Positions 8,883 through 18,887 are shown, counted from the first letter of the stretch. The stretch: 64,000 nucleotides of DNA from JAJAZB01 sp964244295 (GCA_964244295.1 CAXTIG010000001.1:124001-188000); one strand, 5' to 3'. Translations and numbers: made by a program. The notes: generated by a model from the letters alone, not told the origin.

Positions 8883-11276
8883 ATGCTACGAAGTTACAGT
8901 AAGCTCGCCTGGCGGAATCTATGGAAAAACCGCCTGTACACCGGCATCAATGGATTGGGGTTGGCCGTCAGCATTGCCGCCTGCCTGCTGATTGGCGGCT
9001 ACGTGGCGGATGAACTGAGTTACGACCGATTCCACCAACACGCCGACCGCATTTATCGGGTGGTACAGCACGCCAACTGGGAAGGGGGAAACCTGAACAT
9101 GGCCCCAACATCAGCCCCCTACGCCCCCACGCTCCAGCGCGAATACCCCGAAATCGAGCAGACCGTCCGCCTCATGGCGGAGGGCGGGGGACCCATCCGT
9201 TACGGAGACACGCAGCTTAACGTGGGCGCTATTTTGTTTGCCGATCGGTCGGTGTTCGACGTGTTCACGTACCCCTTTCTGTACGGCGACCCGACCACGG
9301 CCCTGAGTCAGCCCCAGTCCATCGTTCTGACGAAAGGGCTGGCGATAAAGTTGTTCGGCGATGCCTCGAAGGCGCTCAATCAAACGGTGCTGTTTGAAAA
9401 CAACTTTGGCAATGTCGTCACGGGCGTCATCGACGACGCACCCGCCAACTCGCACCTGACCTTCAGCGCCCTGCGCTCGCTGCCAAAAGATTACACGTCC
9501 GGATGGCAAAACGCGAACCTGTACACCTACGTGTTGCTGAAGAAAGAGGCCGATCCGGCGAAGGTAGAAGCCAAATTCCCCCAGTTTTTCGAGAAGTACA
9601 TCAAGCCGGAGATGGGCGCGGTGACGTACCAGATGGAGTTACAGCCGCTGACCTCCATCCACCTGCGCTCCAACCTCGATTACGAAATCGGTCCCAACGG
9701 CAGCGTGCGGAACGTATCGATTTTCGCCCTCATCGCGGGATTGATCCTGCTGATTGCGACCATCAACTACACGAACCTGTCGACGGCCCGCCTGGCGACG
9801 CGCCTGAAGGAAGTGGGGGTGCGGAAGGTGGTCGGCTCCGGCCGGAGCCAGCTTGCGCTGTTGTTTCTGACCGAAACCGGGATGCTCACGGTGCTGGCGA
9901 CAGGGCTGGGGCTTGGTCTGGCCTTCCTGGCGCTGCCTTTTTTCAACGAGTTTTCGGGCAAACACCTGGCCTTTGGGCAGATTGATCTCGTCGGCGGACT
10001 GCTTGGACTGGTCGGTTTTGCGGGACTGGTGAGCCTGTTAGGCGGGAGTTACCCGGCGTTGGTGCTGTCAAACTTTCGCCCGGTGGCCGCATTGCGGGGG
10101 AGGCTGGGCAAGCAGGCCCTGACGTTTTTCTTTCGCAAATCCCTGGTTACGTTCCAGTTCGTGGTCACGATTACGCTCATCGCGGCGGCCATCCTCATTT
10201 ACCAGCAACTCCGGTATATGTCGGGTAAATCACTGGGTTTCAACAAAGATCAGGTGCTGACGTTTCACCTCAACGACGAAAAAGCGCGGGAAAAAGTGCC
10301 GGTCATCAAGGCCGAACTGCTGGGCAATCCGGCCATTGAAAGTGTCGCATCGGCCAGCAACCCGATTGGTGTCAACTTCTTAAAGGTCAACGGACTATAT
10401 TTTGAAATCAACGGCCGGATCGCCGAGTCTTCGAAGAGCGTCCAGAATTTCAGCGTTGATGCAGATTACCTGAAAACCCTGGAAATCCCCCTGGCTCAGG
10501 GACGGGACTTTTCGGAGGATAGCCCCGCCGACCAGAACAACGCCATCCTGGTCAACGAAACGCTGGTGAAGGAATTGGGTTGGAAAAAACCCCTCGGCAA
10601 GCGGGTTCGGTTTATCATCGATGACAAGGGAACAATGAGCGAACGGATGGTGATCGGGGTGGTGAAGGATTTTCACGTGTATTCGCTTCAGCACAAAATC
10701 GAACCCCTGGCGCTGGTGATGCACCCGTCCGCCAGCGAGCAGGACAACTTGTACGTGCGGATTCGGGCGGGCGAGTCGGCAAAGGCCCTGGCGCTTCTCG
10801 AACAAACGCATCAGCGATTCGACCCTGGTGCCGGGTTTGAGTACCATTTTCTCGATCAAAACTTCGCCCGGCAGTACGAGACTGAACAAAAGCAGGGCAC
10901 GATGGTGCTGCTTTTCGCCGGACTCACGATCCTGATTGCTTGTCTGGGTCTGTTCGGCCTGGCTACATTCACCGCCGAACAACGAACCAAAGAAATTGGC
11001 GTGCGAAAAGTACTGGGCGCGTCGGTGAGTAGCATCGTGGCCCTGCTCTCGAAAGATTTTCTAAAACTGGTGTTGCTCGCCCTCGTCATTGCCTGCCCGC
11101 TGGCCTGGTACGCCCTGCACCGTTGGTTGCAGGATTTTGCCTACAAGGTTACGCTGGAGTGGTGGGTCTTCGCCCTGGCGGGTGGGCTGGCGGTGGGGAT
11201 TGCCTTGCTGACGGTGAGTTTTCAGAGTGTGAAGGCCGCGCTGATGAACCCGGTGAAAAGCTTGCGGAGCGAATGA
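8883..11276 (+). CDS. P5: 8-TM MacB/FtsX-type ABC transporter permease
   Basis: 797 residues starting MLRSYSKLAWRNLWKN. TM1 (INGLGLAVSIAACLLIGGYVADEL) runs into SYDRFHQHADRIYRV. Domain 1 has FADRSVFDVFTYPFLYGDPTTAL, and the usual KYFG motif is KLFGDASKALNQT, which lacks the NPxG of most paralogues. FtsX1 near residue 293 is TINYTNLSTARLATRLKEVGVRKVVGS. Domain 2 contains GRDFSEDSPADQN and VKELGWKKPLGK, then GVVKDFHVYSL. FtsX2 near 699 and the C-terminus are typical. It has its own predicted sigma-54 promoter, and P6 behind it has another, so P5 may be a single-gene unit. Confidence 0.95.
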   Translation: MLRSYSKLAWRNLWKNRLYTGINGLGLAVSIAACLLIGGYVADELSYDRFHQHADRIYRVVQHANWEGGNLNMAPTSAPYAPTLQREYPEIEQTVRLMAEGGGPIRYGDTQLNVGAILFADRSVFDVFTYPFLYGDPTTALSQPQSIVLTKGLAIKLFGDASKALNQTVLFENNFGNVVTGVIDDAPANSHLTFSALRSLPKDYTSGWQNANLYTYVLLKKEADPAKVEAKFPQFFEKYIKPEMGAVTYQMELQPLTSIHLRSNLDYEIGPNGSVRNVSIFALIAGLILLIATINYTNLSTARLATRLKEVGVRKVVGSGRSQLALLFLTETGMLTVLATGLGLGLAFLALPFFNEFSGKHLAFGQIDLVGGLLGLVGFAGLVSLLGGSYPALVLSNFRPVAALRGRLGKQALTFFFRKSLVTFQFVVTITLIAAAILIYQQLRYMSGKSLGFNKDQVLTFHLNDEKAREKVPVIKAELLGNPAIESVASASNPIGVNFLKVNGLYFEINGRIAESSKSVQNFSVDADYLKTLEIPLAQGRDFSEDSPADQNNAILVNETLVKELGWKKPLGKRVRFIIDDKGTMSERMVIGVVKDFHVYSLQHKIEPLALVMHPSASEQDNLYVRIRAGESAKALALLEQTHQRFDPGAGFEYHFLDQNFARQYETEQKQGTMVLLFAGLTILIACLGLFGLATFTAEQRTKEIGVRKVLGASVSSIVALLSKDFLKLVLLALVIACPLAWYALHRWLQDFAYKVTLEWWVFALAGGLAVGIALLTVSFQSVKAALMNPVKSLRSE

Positions 11277-11280
11277 AAAA

Positions 11281-11349
11281 GGAGTGAGGAGTCAGGAGCG
11301 AGGAGCGAGTAGAAAGGCATTCCTGTATTTCTACTCGCTCCTCGCTCCT
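11281..11349. repeat. Heptamer palindrome with 22-bp perfect stem between P5 and P6
   Basis: 11294-11315 pairs without mismatch with 11328-11349 (12-nt loop). The left side divides into consecutive 7-bp units GAGGAGT, CAGGAGC, GAGGAGC and GAGTAGA (11286-11313). It begins 9 nt after the P5 stop and ends 17 nt before the upstream sites of the P6 promoter. Confidence 0.88.
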
Positions 11350-11365
11350 CACCCCTTTCTATCCC

Positions 11366-11470
11366 TGTCCGTGAACGAACGTGAACCGTCCGTTTGCGGA
11401 CATTTTTTTAAATAAATTTTCGACAAATTACTGATTATCAACGGCGTATTTTCCTGGAACAGCCTTTTAG
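11366..11470 (+). promoter_or_regulatory. Predicted sigma-54-like promoter of P6 with two upstream sites
   Basis: Palindromic sites TGTCCGTGAACGAACG (11366-11381) and CGTCCGTTTGCGGACA (11387-11402) are identical to those of P5, with centres again 21 bp apart. TGGAACAGCCTTTTAG is at 11455-11470, and its GG at 11456 is again 61.5 bp from the proximal centre. The G of the -12 TTG is T here, so this copy may be weaker or decayed. Between the shared blocks the sequence differs from the P5 copy although the block length is the same, which argues for selection on spacing. Confidence 0.6.
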
Positions 11471-11533
11471 CGGGAGAAATCACCTGCGTACGCGCAGGCA
11501 CGACCGGTTTCTACCCGTTCCATCGCGCTGACC

Positions 11534-13918
11534 ATGCTCCTCACTTCCCTCAAAATCGCCCTCCGCTCCTTCCGCCGCTCGCCGTTGTACGGGCTGCTCA
11601 ACGTCGTCGGGCTGACGCTCGGCCTCACCTGCGGCCTGCTGATGACGGCCTACGTGCTCGACGACCTCGGCTACGACGCCTTCCACGCCAACGCCGACCG
11701 CATCGTGTTGCTCCAGCAGTACGAAAAAACGGGCGTGAGCGGCGGCAAACTGGCCACGGATTTTGGTCAAAAATTTGCGCAGGTGCAGGCCACGGTGCGG
11801 CTCAAGCAAGCGCAGCCCTTGCTGACCGGGCCGGAATCGGCTTTTTATGAAGAAAACTTCTTTTTCGCCGACAGCAGCGCGTTTCACGTGTTCACGCTCC
11901 CGCTCGTGCTGGGCAATCCAAAAACGGCCCTGACCGAACGCTACGGCGTGGTGCTCTCGGAAACGGCGGCGCGGAAGTATTTTCCGAACACGAATCCCCT
12001 CGGCCAGACGCTTCGCTACGACAGCAAACACACCCTCCGCGTGACGGGCGTGATGCGCGATTTGCCCGGCAATTCCCACCAAAAAATCGACTTCCTGGCC
12101 AACTACGCCAACGCCAACGAACTCGTCGGGTACGATGTCACAACCAACCTCTGGAGCGGCAGCGCCTGGACGTACCTGCTGTTGGCCCCCGGTACTCGGC
12201 CCGAAACCCTCGCGGCGCAGTTTCCGGCGTACCTCAAAAGCCTCAACGACCCCAACGTGGGCGTTTGGAAACTGGGCCTCGTCCCCCTGCGCGACATTTA
12301 CCTCCGTACCGACCTCGTTGCCTCCAACCGGCTCACCTACGTGACCATTTTTTCGGTGGTGGCGTTGTTGATTCTGGCCCTGGCGGCCTTCAACTACGTC
12401 AACCTCGCCACTGCCCGCGCTACCCAGCGGGCGAAGGAAGTCGGAGTTCGGAAAGTACTCGGTTCTTCATTCGGGCAACTTTGGCGGCAGTTTTTGGGCG
12501 AAACGGCGGTGTTCATCGGTGTCGCGTTGCTCCTGACCGGCCTGCTTCTTCCCCTGTTGCTTCCGGCCTTCAACGACCTTGCAAACAAGAAATTAACCCT
12601 CGAAACCCTACTCAGTCCAGAGCACCTGACGGGCTTGCTGGTCGGAGTGCTGGGCTTGTGTTTACTGGCGGGGGCGTACCCGGCTTTCGTGCTGTCCTCG
12701 TTTCGCCCGGCGGCGGTGCTGAAGGGGGCAAGCGGGCAGAATGGTGCGCGGCAGCCGCTGCTGCGGCAAGCGCTGGTGGTGGGGCAATTCGCGGTGTCGA
12801 TCGTGATGATGGTCGCCACGCTGGTGGTGTACCGCCAACTCCAGTACGTTCAGACCAAGAACCTGGGCTACGAGCGCGACCAGGTGCTGGTGCTGAACCT
12901 CCACGACGCGCCCAGCGAAGCCAAGCAGCTCTTTAAAAAGCGCGTGCAGGAATTGGCGGGCGTGGCTTCGGCCACGCAGAGTTACAGCGTGCCGGGGAGC
13001 GGGGCAATGCGCGGCGAAAAACTGGTGAGCGACTACGCCCCGAAGGGAGCCACTGACCTGAGCATCAACCGCCTCTCGGTAGACGAAAACTTCCTGAACA
13101 CCTTTGGCATCAAGCTGGCTCAAGGCCGCAACCTCGATGCCAACCGCCCCACCGACCGCAAGGCGTTCCTCATCAACGAGGCGGCGATGAAGTACTTCGG
13201 CTGGAAAAACCTCGACGGCAAAATGCTGGGCTACTACACCTTCGAGTACGATGCCTCGGCAGCGGGCGGTTACCGCGAAGTGCCCCAACGCGGCCCGGTG
13301 GTGGGTGTGGTGCGCGATTACCACCAGAAAAACCTGAAGAATGCCATCACCCCGCTGCTCTTCACGCTCACCGATGGCTGGGAAAGCCTGGTTTCGGTGA
13401 AAATCGCGGGTGGTCAGGTCCCCGCCGCCATCGGACAAGTCGAAGCCCTCTGGAAACAATCCTTTCCCGACAAGCCCTTCGACTACGAATTTATGGACGA
13501 TTTCTTCCACCGCGCCTACCAGAGCGACCGCCGGGCCGGACAGGTATTCGGGCTGTTCGCGGGGTTGGCCGTGCTGATTTCGTGCCTGGGGCTGTTCGGC
13601 CTGGCCACCTTCGCCGCCGAGCGCCGCACCAAAGAAATCGGGGTGCGGAAAGTGCTGGGGGCGAGCGTGGCCAGCCTCGTCGGGCTGCTTTCCAAAGAAT
13701 TCCTGAAACTGGTTTTCATCGCCCTGCTCCTGGCCAGCCCGGTGGCCTGGTTTTTCACCAACCAATGGCTCCAGGATTTTGCCTACAAAATCGACGTCGA
13801 GTGGTGGGTATTCGCCCTGGCGGGTGGGCTGGCGGTGGGGATTGCGCTGCTGACGGTCAGTTTCCAGAGCGTGAAGGCGGCGCTGATGAATCCGGTGAAA
13901 TCCTTGAGAAGCGAATAA
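11534..13918 (+). CDS. P6: 8-TM MacB/FtsX-type ABC transporter permease
   Basis: 794 residues, starting MLLTSLKIALRSFRRS in place of MLRNYLK. TM1 ends LMTAYVLDDLGYDAFHANADRI. Domain 1 is short before FADSSAFHVFTLPL, then ARKYFPNTNPLGQT. FtsX1 near residue 286 is AFNYVNLATARATQRAKEVGVRKVLGS. Domain 2 has GRNLDANRPTDRKAF and, after MKYFGWKNLDGKM, an insertion of about 20 residues (YYTFEYDASAAGGYREV) before GVVRDYHQKNL. FtsX2 near 696 is ERRTKEIGVRKVLGAS. Codon use is strongly GC-rich. P7 starts 12 nt after the stop, so the two are probably cotranscribed from the promoter upstream of P6. Confidence 0.95.
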   Translation: MLLTSLKIALRSFRRSPLYGLLNVVGLTLGLTCGLLMTAYVLDDLGYDAFHANADRIVLLQQYEKTGVSGGKLATDFGQKFAQVQATVRLKQAQPLLTGPESAFYEENFFFADSSAFHVFTLPLVLGNPKTALTERYGVVLSETAARKYFPNTNPLGQTLRYDSKHTLRVTGVMRDLPGNSHQKIDFLANYANANELVGYDVTTNLWSGSAWTYLLLAPGTRPETLAAQFPAYLKSLNDPNVGVWKLGLVPLRDIYLRTDLVASNRLTYVTIFSVVALLILALAAFNYVNLATARATQRAKEVGVRKVLGSSFGQLWRQFLGETAVFIGVALLLTGLLLPLLLPAFNDLANKKLTLETLLSPEHLTGLLVGVLGLCLLAGAYPAFVLSSFRPAAVLKGASGQNGARQPLLRQALVVGQFAVSIVMMVATLVVYRQLQYVQTKNLGYERDQVLVLNLHDAPSEAKQLFKKRVQELAGVASATQSYSVPGSGAMRGEKLVSDYAPKGATDLSINRLSVDENFLNTFGIKLAQGRNLDANRPTDRKAFLINEAAMKYFGWKNLDGKMLGYYTFEYDASAAGGYREVPQRGPVVGVVRDYHQKNLKNAITPLLFTLTDGWESLVSVKIAGGQVPAAIGQVEALWKQSFPDKPFDYEFMDDFFHRAYQSDRRAGQVFGLFAGLAVLISCLGLFGLATFAAERRTKEIGVRKVLGASVASLVGLLSKEFLKLVFIALLLASPVAWFFTNQWLQDFAYKIDVEWWVFALAGGLAVGIALLTVSFQSVKAALMNPVKSLRSE

Positions 13919-13930
13919 ATCCTGACAATC

Positions 13931-16348
13931 ATGTTAAGCAACTACCTCAAAATCGCCCTTCGGAATCTGTTTCGAAATAAGGTGTTTTCCGTCATCAACA
14001 TTGTGGGTTTAGCCCTCGGCATGGCGGCTACGCTGCTCATTTTTCAGTACGTTGCATTTGAGCGCAGTTACGACCGTTTCCACGAGAAAGCGGATCGGAT
14101 TTTCCGGGTCAAAGCCGAACGCTATGACAAGGGCGTGCTTTCGACCGAATGGGCGGGCGGGCCATTTGCTGTTGGTAATCACCTGAAAGGGACGTTTGAG
14201 GAAGTAGAAAACTATGCAAAAGTATACGTTCGGAACAACCTGTTTTTGGAAACCAACCACCGAAAATACAAAGTCGAAAAGGGGGCCTTCGCCACGCCAT
14301 CCTTCTTCAATGTCTTCTCCTTTCCCTTGCTGATTGGCAACAAGAAGACCGCCCTGTCAGAACCCAATACCGGTGTCATTTCCGTCTCCCTGTCCAAGCG
14401 TTTGTTTGGCGCTAAAAGTCCGCTGGGACAGGTTCTTACGATTGAGCGCGAGTTTCCAATCAGAATAACGGGCGTCTATCAGGATTTTCCCAAAAACTCC
14501 CACCTGGAAGCCGATTATCTAATGTCGTTCAGCACGTTTCAGCGATTAGTCAATCCCAAAAACGATCCGGACAAAAACTTTGATAATGCCTGGGGTTGGG
14601 ATGGTTGCCTTACGTATCTGCTGCTACAACAAGACGCAAATCCCGAAAAACTGGCCGCCAAATTCCCGGCATTTCTACAAAAAATTGGAGAAGTAGACCC
14701 CAAAACTGGCAACCGACTGGCCTTGCAATTACAAGCCCTTCCAGCCATTCATTTATACTCCCACTTTTTATTCGAAGCCAGCACCAATGGCGATGGGAAC
14801 TCCGTGTACATTTTACTGAGTGTTGCATTTTTCATCATTGCCATTGCGTGGGTCAATTACATCAATCTGGCTACGGCCCGCGCCATTAGCCGCGCCAAGG
14901 AAGTTGGGGTTCGTAAGGCGGTGGGTTCGCATCGAGGCCAGTTGATCAATCAGTTTTTGACCGAATCCGCGTTGCTCAATCTGATTGCCGTCGTTGTGGC
15001 AATCATGGGCATCGTAGCGGCCCTGCCCCTGTTCAATCATTTTACGGATCAACAGTTGACCTACTCCTTTGTGGGTTCAGTCCGCTTTTGGTTTGGTCTG
15101 GGCACGATGTATGCCATCGGCACCTTGTTGTCTGGAGCGTATCCGGCTTTTGTGCTATCTGGTTTCAATCCGGTCTCCGTCCTGAAAAACGGGGTTACCG
15201 CTTTTAAAGAAGGCGTTGTTCTGAGGAAGTCGCTGGTCGTTATTCAGTTTTCGGCGTCTGTTTTCCTGCTGATTGGTACCATCACGGTTTTTCGCCAATT
15301 GCAGTTTATGCGCAACCAAAGCCTGGGCATCGACATTAGGCAAACGCTAGTTCTGGGCAAGCCCATGAACGATTCTACCCGGGTCAATCAAACGAAAGCC
15401 TTCAAAGACGTTCTTCTTCGAGAGTCCGCGATTAAAAGCGTGACCGTGTCGGGTAATGTCCCCGGCGAAAAAGTAGAGTTCAATGCCGGTGGCATTCGTC
15501 TGGTAGGAACCCCCGACGAACAGGGAAAGCAATACCGCGTGATCGGCGTCGACTACGATTTTGTGACCACTTTTGGGATGAGAATACTAGCTGGTCGCAA
15601 CTTCGACACCAGGTTGGGTGAAAAAGACGCGGTGGTTTTTAACCGGACCGGAATCAGACAGTTGGGCTTCGACAGTCCAGAAAAAGCCCTGGGCCAGAAA
15701 ATTGATTTCTGGGGCGATGTGATCACCATCGTTGGGGTGGTCGATGATTTTCATCAGCAGTCGCTTCGTGAAGCCTACGAGCCGCTCATTTTACGTTTAG
15801 ACCCCGGCGTAAATGGGCAGTTATCCATCAAAGTCGCGGCTAATGAGCCTGAGCAGGCGATTGCCATCACTAAAAAAGCATGGTCGCAATTTTTTCCAAC
15901 CGACCCGTTCGACTACTATTTTTTAGATGATAGCTACGACAAACAATACCGGGCCGATGAGCGATTCGGGCAGGTATTTGGCTTCTTCACGTTGATGGCC
16001 GTATTGGTAGCCTGTTTGGGCTTGCTTGGGCTTGCGACGTTCACCGCCCAGCAGCGCACCAAAGAAATTGGCGTTCGCAAGGTACTGGGTGCCAGCGTAA
16101 CCAGCATCGTTACGTTGCTTTCCAAAGACTTTCTCAAGTTGGTGCTCATCGCCATCGTCATTGCGTCACCCCTGGCTTGGTGGAGCATGAATCAGTGGCT
16201 GGAAGACTTCGCCTACAAAATTGATTTTGAATGGTGGGTCTTCGCCCTGGCGGGGCTGCTGGCGGTGGGCATCGCGCTGCTGACGGTGAGTTTCCAGAGC
16301 GTGAAGGCCGCGCTGATGAATCCGGTGAAAAGTTTAAAAATTGAGTGA
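13931..16348 (+). CDS. P7: 8-TM MacB/FtsX-type ABC transporter permease
   Basis: 805 residues starting MLSNYLKIALRNLFRN. It is visibly more AT-rich than P6 although only 12 nt away, which points to a different history for the two genes. TM1 (GMAATLLIFQYVAFERSYDRFH), FtsX1 (AWVNYINLATARAISRAKEVGVRKAVGS near 307) and domain 2 (LGFDSPEKALGQKI, then DDFHQQSL) match P18 better than any neighbour, so P7 and P18 form a sub-pair 27 kb apart. FtsX2 near 707 reads AQQRTKEIGVRKVLGAS. The last ~60 residues return to the array consensus but end SLKIE. Confidence 0.95.
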   Translation: MLSNYLKIALRNLFRNKVFSVINIVGLALGMAATLLIFQYVAFERSYDRFHEKADRIFRVKAERYDKGVLSTEWAGGPFAVGNHLKGTFEEVENYAKVYVRNNLFLETNHRKYKVEKGAFATPSFFNVFSFPLLIGNKKTALSEPNTGVISVSLSKRLFGAKSPLGQVLTIEREFPIRITGVYQDFPKNSHLEADYLMSFSTFQRLVNPKNDPDKNFDNAWGWDGCLTYLLLQQDANPEKLAAKFPAFLQKIGEVDPKTGNRLALQLQALPAIHLYSHFLFEASTNGDGNSVYILLSVAFFIIAIAWVNYINLATARAISRAKEVGVRKAVGSHRGQLINQFLTESALLNLIAVVVAIMGIVAALPLFNHFTDQQLTYSFVGSVRFWFGLGTMYAIGTLLSGAYPAFVLSGFNPVSVLKNGVTAFKEGVVLRKSLVVIQFSASVFLLIGTITVFRQLQFMRNQSLGIDIRQTLVLGKPMNDSTRVNQTKAFKDVLLRESAIKSVTVSGNVPGEKVEFNAGGIRLVGTPDEQGKQYRVIGVDYDFVTTFGMRILAGRNFDTRLGEKDAVVFNRTGIRQLGFDSPEKALGQKIDFWGDVITIVGVVDDFHQQSLREAYEPLILRLDPGVNGQLSIKVAANEPEQAIAITKKAWSQFFPTDPFDYYFLDDSYDKQYRADERFGQVFGFFTLMAVLVACLGLLGLATFTAQQRTKEIGVRKVLGASVTSIVTLLSKDFLKLVLIAIVIASPLAWWSMNQWLEDFAYKIDFEWWVFALAGLLAVGIALLTVSFQSVKAALMNPVKSLKIE

Positions 16349-16350
16349 AC

Positions 16351-16425
16351 TGGCAGGGGGCAGGGGGCGAAGGGCATGGGGTAAATCCTGCCTTTTTCCC
16401 CTACCCCCTACCCCCTGCCCCAAGC
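16351..16425. repeat. G-run/C-run imperfect inverted repeat between P7 and P8
   Basis: The left side is runs of G (GGCAGGGGGCAGGGGGC, from 16352) and the right side runs of C (CCCCTACCCCCTACCCCCTG), able to fold imperfectly on each other. Composition is unlike the heptamer palindromes, but the position, right after the stop of the upstream permease, is the same. The next gene starts 11 nt after it. Confidence 0.65.
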
Positions 16426-16436
16426 CCCTTGCTAAA

Positions 16437-18887
16437 ATGCTCCGCAACTACCTCACCATCGCCCGCCGGAATTTGTTGAAAAACAAAGGCTTTACGGTCA
16501 TCAACGTCAGCGGTCTGGCGCTGGGGCTGACCTGCTGTTTTCTGATTTTGCTGTTCGTGCGCCATGAGTTGAGCTACGATTCGTTTCACGAAAGGGCCGA
16601 CCGGATTTACCGGGTTTCGTACCTGCCCAAATTCGCCGGGCTGACCCAGCCGCTATCCCTCACGCCCCCGCCCGCTTCACCCCTGCTGGTCGATTATTTC
16701 TCCGAAATCGAAACCTCCGCCCGCGTTTACCGCAGCAGCGCGACCCTCGAAGCCCCGTCGCGACGCGGGGCCGCCCCCGCGAAGTACGACGAAGAGCGAT
16801 TCTTTTTTGCCGATTCTACCCTGCTGCGCATCTTTTCCTTTCAGTTTCTACAAGGCAATCCCCGCACGGCGCTGAACGACAAATTCGGCGTCGTTCTCAC
16901 CGAGCAAACTGCCACCCGCTACTTTGGCAGCGGGAATGCGCTCGGCAAAACGCTTCGCTACGAAGGGCGCTACGCCTTCCATGTGACCGGCGTTGTGAAG
17001 GACTTTCCCGCCAATTCCCACATCCACCCAGACTTGCTCGCCAATTTCGAGACCATGTTTGCCACCGAAAGCGAAGTGGCGCGGGAAAATCTGCCCCAGA
17101 ACTGGATCATCTCCCATTCCTACACCTACGTGCTGCTGCGGCCCGGTCGATCGGCGGAGGCGGTGAATGCGCGGTTTCCGCAGTTTCTGCTCACCCACGC
17201 GGATAAAGATTTTGCCAAAGACATCGTCTACCAGCTTCAGCCGCTGCGTGCTATTCACCTGGATCCAAGCGTTGCGGAAGGCCCCGAACCCATCGGGAGC
17301 CTCACGTACCTCTACGTGTTCATCGCCATTGCTGTCCTCACCCTGCTGATTGCCTGCATCAACTTCGTCAACCTCTCCACCGCTCGCTCGCTCAAACGGG
17401 CCAAAGAAGTGGGCATCCGCAAGGTGCTGGGGAGTGAACGGGCGCAGTTGGTCGGGCAGTTTCTGAGTGAGTCGGTGTTGCTGAGCGGCCTGGCGTTTTT
17501 GCTCTCGCTGGGTCTGGTCGCTACCCTCTTGCCGGTGCTGAATGGCCTGACGGACAAGGCGCTCACCGTCGATTCGCTCACCTCCGACGGGCCTTTGCTC
17601 CTCTCGTTCGTGGGCATTGCATTGGCAACGGGACTGCTGTCGGGGAGTTACCCGGCGTTTTTTGTGTCGGGTTTTCAGCCCATCGCCACGCTGAAAGGCC
17701 CCGTGTTGAGCGCCAAAGCGGGCGGCGGTGCCCTGCGGCAGGTACTGCTGGGGGCGCAGTTCGTGGCCTCAGTGGCGCTCATCATCGGTGCGTTGGTGGC
17801 CTTCCGGCAGTTTCAGTTTTTGCAGAACCAGCCGATGGGTTTTCAAAAAGACCTCATCCTGACGGCCAACACCCGCAATTACAAACTGACCAATTTGTTT
17901 GTAGCCAGGACGGACAGCGTCTACCGGCGCTTGAAAACGTTCAAGGAAATTTTGTTAAAAAACCCGCGCGTCCGGCAGGTGACGCTCTCGGCGGTGGCCC
18001 CCGGCAACGGGGCCGTGCGCCGGAACGTGATTCCCGAAGGCCACACTGCCGACGAAAGGCTGTTTATTTCCACCCTCAACGTAGACCTCAACTTTCCCAA
18101 CACCTTCGGGCTGCGGCTGGTGGCGGGCCGCGACTTTTCGGAGGCCATCGAAACCGACAAAACGGCGGCCTTTCTCCTCAACGAGAGCGGCGTCCGTCAG
18201 TTCGGCTGGAAATTGCCCTCGGAAGCCCTCGGCAAATTGCTCGACCTGGAGGGGAAACGAGGCACCGTCGTGGGTGTACTCAAAGACTTTCACAACCAGT
18301 CGCTCCACAACCCCATCGAACCCCTCGTACTCACCGTCGACCAGCCCTTGCTGAGTTTGTTTTCGATCAAACTCCAGGCTCAGGACCTGCCGCAAACGCT
18401 GGCCTTCCTCCGGCGCGAATGGGACGCGTTTTTTCCCGAAAAAGGCTTCGACTACGAATTCCTCGACCAAACCCTGGCCAGCCAGTACGACCGCGAGCAG
18501 CGTTTGAGCCGCCTGATTGGCTACTTCGCGGGCCTGGCCGTGCTGATTTCCTGTCTGGGTTTGTACGGCCTGGTTTCGCTCGTGACCCAGCAGAAAACAA
18601 AGGAAATCGGCATCCGAAAAGTGCTCGGTGCCTCGGTGGCCAACATCGTGGCGCTGCTCTCCGGTGGCTTCGCCCGGCTGGTGCTGGTGGCCATCCTCGT
18701 CGCCTCGCCCCTGGCCTGGTGGGGTATGAACCGCTGGTTGCAGGATTTTGCCTACAAAATCGGCATTGAGTGGTGGGTTTTTGTCGTGGCGGGTGCGCTG
18801 GCGCTGGGCATTGCCTTGCTGACGGTGAGTTTCCAGGCCATCCGGGCTGCGTTGCTGAATCCGGTGAAAAGTTTACGAACCGAGTAG
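16437..18887 (+). CDS. P8: 8-TM MacB/FtsX-type ABC transporter permease
   Basis: 816 residues from the ATG at 16437; the 32 codons open upstream translate the G/C-run repeat and overlap P7, so they are excluded. Domain 1 carries a basic stretch (EAPSRRGAAPAKYDEE) before FADSTLLRIFSFQF, then TRYFGSGNALGKT. FtsX1 near 306 is CINFVNLSTARSLKRAKEVGIRKVLGS. Domain 2 is longer than usual, with RNYKLTNLFVARTDSVYRR inserted before FKEILLKNPRVRQV. GRDFSEAIETD and GVLKDFHNQSL follow. FtsX2 near 718 reads YGLVSLVTQQKTKEIGIRKVLGAS and is followed by SGGFARLV instead of SKDFLKLV. The C-terminus is LLNPVKSLRTE; the GAG-TAG lies in a palindrome arm. Confidence 0.95.
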   Translation: MLRNYLTIARRNLLKNKGFTVINVSGLALGLTCCFLILLFVRHELSYDSFHERADRIYRVSYLPKFAGLTQPLSLTPPPASPLLVDYFSEIETSARVYRSSATLEAPSRRGAAPAKYDEERFFFADSTLLRIFSFQFLQGNPRTALNDKFGVVLTEQTATRYFGSGNALGKTLRYEGRYAFHVTGVVKDFPANSHIHPDLLANFETMFATESEVARENLPQNWIISHSYTYVLLRPGRSAEAVNARFPQFLLTHADKDFAKDIVYQLQPLRAIHLDPSVAEGPEPIGSLTYLYVFIAIAVLTLLIACINFVNLSTARSLKRAKEVGIRKVLGSERAQLVGQFLSESVLLSGLAFLLSLGLVATLLPVLNGLTDKALTVDSLTSDGPLLLSFVGIALATGLLSGSYPAFFVSGFQPIATLKGPVLSAKAGGGALRQVLLGAQFVASVALIIGALVAFRQFQFLQNQPMGFQKDLILTANTRNYKLTNLFVARTDSVYRRLKTFKEILLKNPRVRQVTLSAVAPGNGAVRRNVIPEGHTADERLFISTLNVDLNFPNTFGLRLVAGRDFSEAIETDKTAAFLLNESGVRQFGWKLPSEALGKLLDLEGKRGTVVGVLKDFHNQSLHNPIEPLVLTVDQPLLSLFSIKLQAQDLPQTLAFLRREWDAFFPEKGFDYEFLDQTLASQYDREQRLSRLIGYFAGLAVLISCLGLYGLVSLVTQQKTKEIGIRKVLGASVANIVALLSGGFARLVLVAILVASPLAWWGMNRWLQDFAYKIGIEWWVFVVAGALALGIALLTVSFQAIRAALLNPVKSLRTE

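Noticed and set aside
8693..8902. 69-codon + frame upstream of P5
   Set aside because: It overlaps the sigma-54 elements and the first codons of P5 in another frame and has no family resemblance.
12662..13765. 367-codon minus-strand frame opposite P6
   Set aside because: Shadow of the GC-rich P6 reading frame, with low-complexity basic sequence.
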